DNA of 64,000 nt. Origin: CALDTK01 sp965215115. Its GTDB lineage: Bacteria > Bacteroidota > Bacteroidia > Chitinophagales > Saprospiraceae. This document shows positions 61,296 to 64,000 of the stretch, piece by piece (position 1 is the first letter of the stretch; every line of letters begins with the position of its first letter). Under the pieces are notes generated by a model. It worked only from the letters and a program-made list of their open reading frames with translations, was not told the DNA's origin and searched no databases. The stretch is from NCBI GenBank assembly GCA_965215115.1, contig OZ244050.1:4340001-4404000 (forward strand). The letters run 5' to 3'. The translations under genes were made by a program, and so were the position numbers.

Positions 61296-61310
61296 GTTTT
61301 GGCGCAAGCC
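61296..61310 (+). repeat. Intergenic copy of the dispersed hairpin motif (GCAA loop)
   Basis: GTTTT-GGC-GCAA-GCC in the divergent gap between the AAA+ gene and the Cys-rich protein gene. Like the copy at 30348 it is non-coding and has a GCAA loop. Confidence 0.8.
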
Positions 61311-61435
61311 TACATTTTGAGCGCCGGCGTTGCTGTCCTGAGGCTTCATCCGCGACATCGCGCTAGCCAGAGAACATCGGCGAGGATTTGAGCGATTCAC
61401 CCAACACAACACATACAAACTTTCGTCACTATATT

Positions 61436-61771
61436 ATGCAAGCTTTCGCCCCCCTCAAAGACCTCACCGCCGCCTGCATCACGGACTGCCAGGCCTGCTA
61501 CACCACCTGCGTGATTTGCATCAGCCAGCACCCCGGCGAGCAAATGATGGCCGGCTGCATCAAGACCTGCCTCGACTGCATCGCGACGACCCAGGCCGCG
61601 ATCCACCTCATGAGCGCCACGAGCCCGCTGTACGCGAAGGCCTGCGCGCTGTGTGCCGACTCCTGCGAGCGCTGCCACAACGAGTGCAAAGACCACGACA
61701 ACGAGTTCTGTAAGCAGTGCGCCGAGGCCTGCCGCAAGTGCATGGAGAGCTGCCGCGCGATGGCGGCGTAG
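61436..61771 (+). CDS. Cys-rich four-helix copper-storage-like protein (DUF326/Csp family)
   Basis: 111 residues with 18 Cys, mostly spaced as CxxC or CxxxC along predicted helices (ACITDCQACYTTCVICI, GCIKTCLDCI, CALCADSCERCHNEC, CKQCAEACRKCMESC). This is the pattern of the bacterial copper-storage and DUF326 proteins, which bind many Cu(I) ions inside a four-helix bundle. No signal peptide is visible, so it would be cytosolic (Csp3-like). Start is ATG 61436. Confidence 0.88.
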   Translation: MQAFAPLKDLTAACITDCQACYTTCVICISQHPGEQMMAGCIKTCLDCIATTQAAIHLMSATSPLYAKACALCADSCERCHNECKDHDNEFCKQCAEACRKCMESCRAMAA

Positions 61772-61930
61772 GGAGTCGTCATCCCCGAGCAACGTGACCA
61801 GAGTTAGGACTGCATCCCCTCGACCGAGTCGCAGGTACTTCAGCAAACGCGAGTCGCGTCGAGGGCGCATCCACCGCGGTGCTCGTCGCTTCCCCCCCGG
61901 CGGTGGCGCCGGGATGGCTGGTGCTGCGCC

Positions 61931-61938
61931 TACCTTCC
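61931..61938 (+). promoter_or_regulatory. -7-like box TACCTTCC before the decayed MmeI-like gene
   Basis: TACCTTCC-TCGCC-ATG (61944). A host-type promoter still precedes the pseudogene. Confidence 0.45.
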
Positions 61939-61943
61939 TCGCC

Positions 61944-62486
61944 ATGCCCCTAGCCTGGTCCGAGACCCGCGGCCCCTTGGCCTTTGCCTTCTTGCGCGAA
62001 TACGCCGACATCGTTAGGGATAACGCCGACTCCCGGTCGCTCTGGAACGCCCTCTTCCACGTGTCTTGGCTCAACCGGTGGCGCGTGGCTACGTTCGTGC
62101 GGTCAACGGACAAGCTCGTTGGGCGCGCGGGCGCATCGACTGCTCCTGGCCGGGCGCGCTGATCATCGAGCAGAAGAGTCGCGGGCGCGACCACGACGCG
62201 GCCACCGACTAGGCCTTCGACTACTTCCACGGCCTCCACGAGAGGCAGCTACCGATGTACGTCCTGGTCTCGGACTTTGCCCACTTCCGGTTGCGCAACG
62301 TCGAGACCGGCGTCACCACCGGTTTTGCGCTCGACGCCCTCCCCTACCACATTCAGGACCTTGCCCTTATCGCCGGCTACGGGATGCGCGCCCGACCTCG
62401 ATAAGTCCCTCGTGCGGCTGCTGTTCTGCCTCCTCGCCGAAGAACCTATTTCCTGGAGCGCAAGAGCTCTCCAACGTACGAGCTAG
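61944..62486 (+). pseudogene. Decayed MmeI-like (type IIL) restriction-modification enzyme fragment
   Basis: Three frames must be joined. Frame 1 from ATG 61944 reads PLAWSETRGPLAFAFLREYA ... WNALFHVSWLNRWRVATFV and stops at 62160-62162. From about 62130 another frame reads IDCSWPGALIIEQKSRGRDHDAATD, meets a TAG at 62209-62211 where Gln is expected, and continues AFDYFHGLHERQLPMYVLVSDF and FRLRNVETG. A third frame near 62390-62486 reads DLDKSLVRLLFCLLAEEP. In order these match the N-terminal region of MmeI-type enzymes (the nuclease motif D...E-x-K is the ID...IIEQKSRGRD segment). The methyltransferase and specificity parts are absent. At least two frameshifts and one nonsense change make it non-functional. 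Confidence 0.85.
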
Positions 62487-62981
62487 CAACATCACCGACT
62501 ACTCTCTATATCTACAGGCACACCTCTTCACGGGAGCCCTACCCCTCGATCCCGGCAGCCTCGTCGGAGCGCCGCACATTCGTTTCACTCGCGTACAGGG
62601 CGGCACGGTCTCGGCACCGTTAGCTCGACGATGCGTAACGCTTGCGTCCGATAAGTTTCCGCGGAGGTCATAAAGTGACTACCGGGAATTTGTAACCGTA
62701 GTCTGTAACAAGTTCCCCTGGCCTACCTCCGGTCGCTAGTTCGCCCAGCCCGGCTGCAGTCGCTGCGCTTCACCCCGGCAGACAATTCAAGACAGGTTTA
62801 GCCCCCTGGTTCACGGGGCCCCACTTGTCCTACGTAGCGGTGGCGGAACGTAAGAGGGTCCGGCGCTGTAGAGACTTGCCTCGTGGTGAGCTGTTCAGAC
62901 GCCCAGGCCGACAGCGAGTGGGCTGGGCGAAGGAAAAAATTATGTAGCAGCTTCGTTCAAACGCTCAGTCATTTAAAATCT
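62487..62981. other. Non-coding stretch after the decayed gene
   Basis: About 500 bp with no convincing gene. A short open frame to 62673 (TDYSLYLQAHLFTGALPLD) follows the pseudogene and may be more of its remains. The rest has lower GC than the genes and no repeat of the families seen elsewhere. It looks like the scar of a deletion or insertion. Confidence 0.5.
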
Positions 62982-62997
62982 ATCGTAACATTGCGAT
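62982..62997. promoter_or_regulatory. Candidate ArsR operator overlapping a -7 box
   Basis: ATCGTAACATTGCGAT is a 16-bp imperfect palindrome (ATCG...CGAT, inner AA...TT also symmetric). TAACATTG inside it resembles a -7 element. It lies 18 bases before the arsR GTG, a typical place for autorepression. Confidence 0.5.
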
Positions 62998-63015
62998 CAA
63001 CAAATCAACTCGCCC

Positions 63016-63348
63016 GTGGGCCTCGTCGACACCTCCCGTTTCCCCCCTGCCCACAACCGCCTCGCCGAACTCGCGCGCGCCCTGGCGCACCCGGCGCGCG
63101 TGTCCATCCTACAGCACCTGCTCGACCGGCAGACCTGCGTCTGCGGGGAGCTCGTCGAAGAGATCGGCCTGGCGCAGCCGACCATTTCGCAGCACCTCAA
63201 AGAACTCAAACAGCTCGGCCTCATCCGCGGCGAGGTCGAGGGTACGCGCGTGTGCTACTGCATCGACGTAGTGGCCTGGGAGCAACTGCGGGCGCAGTTC
63301 GGTGACTTCCTCGGACAAGCAGTCGCCGGCTCCTCCGATTGTTGCTAG
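63016..63348 (+). CDS. ArsR-family metal/metalloid-responsive repressor
   Basis: 110 residues starting at GTG 63016 (no upstream in-frame ATG). Winged helix: LAELARALAHPARVSILQHLL, then CVCGELVEEIGLAQPTISQHLKELKQLGLIRGEVEGTRVCYCI. The CxCGEL motif at the start of the DNA-binding region is the As(III)/Sb(III) site of classical ArsR; further Cys occur in VCYCI and the C-terminal DCC. It probably represses its own operon until arsenite binds. A metallophosphoesterase gene follows 35 bases later. Confidence 0.9.
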   Translation: MGLVDTSRFPPAHNRLAELARALAHPARVSILQHLLDRQTCVCGELVEEIGLAQPTISQHLKELKQLGLIRGEVEGTRVCYCIDVVAWEQLRAQFGDFLGQAVAGSSDCC

Positions 63349-63383
63349 ACCCGCTTTCGCTAAAACCTACGTCACCTACCACT

Positions 63384-64000
63384 ATGACGATTGCCCTCTT
63401 CAGTGACATTCACGCCAACCTCCCGGCCCTCGAGGCCTTCTTCGAAAATCTCGACCGCCGCGACGTCGACGCCGTGTACTGCCTCGGCGACCTCGTCGGC
63501 TACAACACCTGGCCCAACGAGGTGATCGAGGCGATTCGCGCGCGCCACATCCCGACCGTCGGCGGCAATTACGACTTCGGGGTGGGCCGCGCGAGCGACG
63601 ACTGCGGCTGTGCCTACACGAGCGAAGACGAGCGCTCGAACGGCGCTATCTCGATTGCGGTGACCAATGAACTCATCACGCCGGCGAACCGCGCTTACCT
63701 GCGCCACCTGCCGGCCCACCTCCGACTGGAGTTTCGGGACGGTGATGTGGCCTTCGACGTGCTCCTCGTCCACGGTAGCCCCCGGCGCATCAACGAGTAC
63801 CTGTTCGAAGACCGCGGCGAGGCAAGCCTCAAGCGCCTGATGCAGAAGGCGAACGCCGACGTGCTCTGCTTCGGGCACACCCACCAGCCCTACCACCGCG
63901 TCCTCGCGGACGCCACCGACGGCGTGACCCGCTACCGCCACGCGATCAACATCGGGTCGGTCGGTAAGCCGAAGGATCGCGACCCGCGCGGAGGCTATGT
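63384..64000 (+). CDS. Metallophosphoesterase (calcineurin-like), 3' end outside window
   Basis: At least 205 residues, open to the right edge. Metal-binding motifs are in the usual order: IALFSDIHANLPALEAF (D-x-H), YCLGDLVGYNTWPNEV (GD), TVGGNYDFGVG (GN-x-D in place of GNHD, as in the YfcE/MJ0936-type group), LLVHGSPRRINEYL and CFGHTHQPYHR (GHTH). It hydrolyses phosphodiesters or phosphomonoesters. Such genes occur beside arsR in some arsenic operons; that link is inferred from position. A hairpin-motif variant (63352-63366) lies between arsR and this ATG. Confidence 0.9.
   Translation, partial: MTIALFSDIHANLPALEAFFENLDRRDVDAVYCLGDLVGYNTWPNEVIEAIRARHIPTVGGNYDFGVGRASDDCGCAYTSEDERSNGAISIAVTNELITPANRAYLRHLPAHLRLEFRDGDVAFDVLLVHGSPRRINEYLFEDRGEASLKRLMQKANADVLCFGHTHQPYHRVLADATDGVTRYRHAINIGSVGKPKDRDPRGGY

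Larger units (their letters stand above)
1896..61310. repeat. Dispersed 15-nt hairpin motif GTTTT-NNN-GNAA-N'N'N', at least 41 paired-stem copies
   Basis: Starts of copies with a fully paired 3-bp stem. Plus strand: 1896, 5171, 8663, 11042, 13273, 17874, 20583, 25208, 30348, 31163, 32022, 32342, 37611, 38530, 44334, 44586, 45861, 48420, 49931, 57146, 61296. Minus strand: 4162, 8137, 10951, 12330, 13230, 17801, 20471, 22964, 26472, 31441, 33135, 35108, 37699, 38553, 44272, 45132, 49850, 51389, 53869, 56922. GTTTTGGCGAAAGCC occurs exactly 12 times and GTTTTGCCGAAAGGC 7 times. Other stems are GAC/GTC, CGC/GCG, GCG/CGC and GCT/AGC; other loops are GTAA, GCAA, GGAA and GACA. Weaker copies: 4151, 6850, 8645, 22591, 27744, 36906, 40675, 44445, 57063, 58404, 60000, 63352. 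Counted by eye, so a few may be missed. Confidence 0.9.

Noticed and set aside
1896..61310. The 15-nt hairpin motif as a Rho-independent terminator
   Set aside because: A 3-bp stem is too short, the T run lies before and not after the stem, and copies are mid-gene on both strands.
1896..61310. The motif as integron attC sites, a CRISPR repeat or classical Chi
   Set aside because: attC and CRISPR repeats are longer and arrayed between cassettes or spacers; Chi is not a covarying hairpin.
62487..62981. Possible small RNA or tRNA in the gap before arsR
   Set aside because: No cloverleaf, conserved RNA signature or clear hairpin-T-run unit could be made out.

Overview
The window comes from a GC-rich member of the Bacteroidota. 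Four things point there: a SprB-repeat protein ending in a gliding-motility/T9SS type B C-terminal domain (left edge), a second likely T9SS cargo (lamin-tail protein), a large carboxypeptidase-regulatory-like TonB-dependent receptor, and many genes preceded by the Bacteroidota-type -7 box TAnnTTYG. The phylum is fairly safe. A Saprospiria/Lewinella-like placement is only a guess. No rRNA, tRNA, CRISPR array, prophage or intact IS was seen.

Layout. 1-4.7 kb: T9SS cargo, MarR regulator, mutS. 4.7-10.6 kb: M28 peptidase, alpha-L-rhamnosidase-like enzyme and Na+/solute symporter. 10.6-18.1 kb: LuxE-like protein, lipoprotein, hemF, nucleoside phosphorylase, transaldolase, ffh, OmpA pair. 18.1-32.3 kb: sugar catabolism, with a frameshifted GH2 beta-galactosidase, a GntR-type regulator, an L-rhamnose operon reading leftwards (rhaDW-like fusion, isomerase, FGGY kinase, lutA, lutB, lutC) and a divergent GH9 endoglucanase. 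32.3-38.8 kb: NCS1-like permease and a TRAP transporter whose DctP is separated from DctM/DctQ by ilvA. 38.8-51.3 kb: TPR protein, gyrA, photolyase, arrestin-like protein, a three-gene Fe-S module, PyrR-like PRTase, patatin, lamin-tail protein. 51.6-61.8 kb: TonB receptor, GDPD lipoprotein, CtlX-like hydrolase, Dps, a catalytically degenerate beta-lactamase-like lipoprotein overlapping an eIF1/SUI1 gene, FkbM methyltransferase, AAA ATPase, Cys-rich copper-storage-like protein. 61.9-64 kb: a decayed MmeI-like restriction-modification gene, then an ArsR regulator and a metallophosphoesterase that runs off the right edge.

The most unusual signal is not a gene. A 15-nt motif, GTTTT followed by a 3-bp stem, a 4-nt loop (mostly GAAA) and the complementary stem, occurs at least 41 times with a perfectly paired stem, plus about a dozen degenerate copies. 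The stem co-varies (GGC/GCC, GCC/GGC, GAC/GTC, CGC/GCG, GCG/CGC, GCT/AGC). Copies lie mostly inside unrelated coding sequences, in both orientations and in all frames, often as inverted pairs less than 120 bp apart. This looks like a genome-wide DNA-level element (uptake-sequence-like, HIP1-like or REP-like) that I do not recognise as described. Separate larger palindromic repeats fill three convergent intergenic gaps (about 14.0, 35.2-35.4 and 56.1-56.3 kb).
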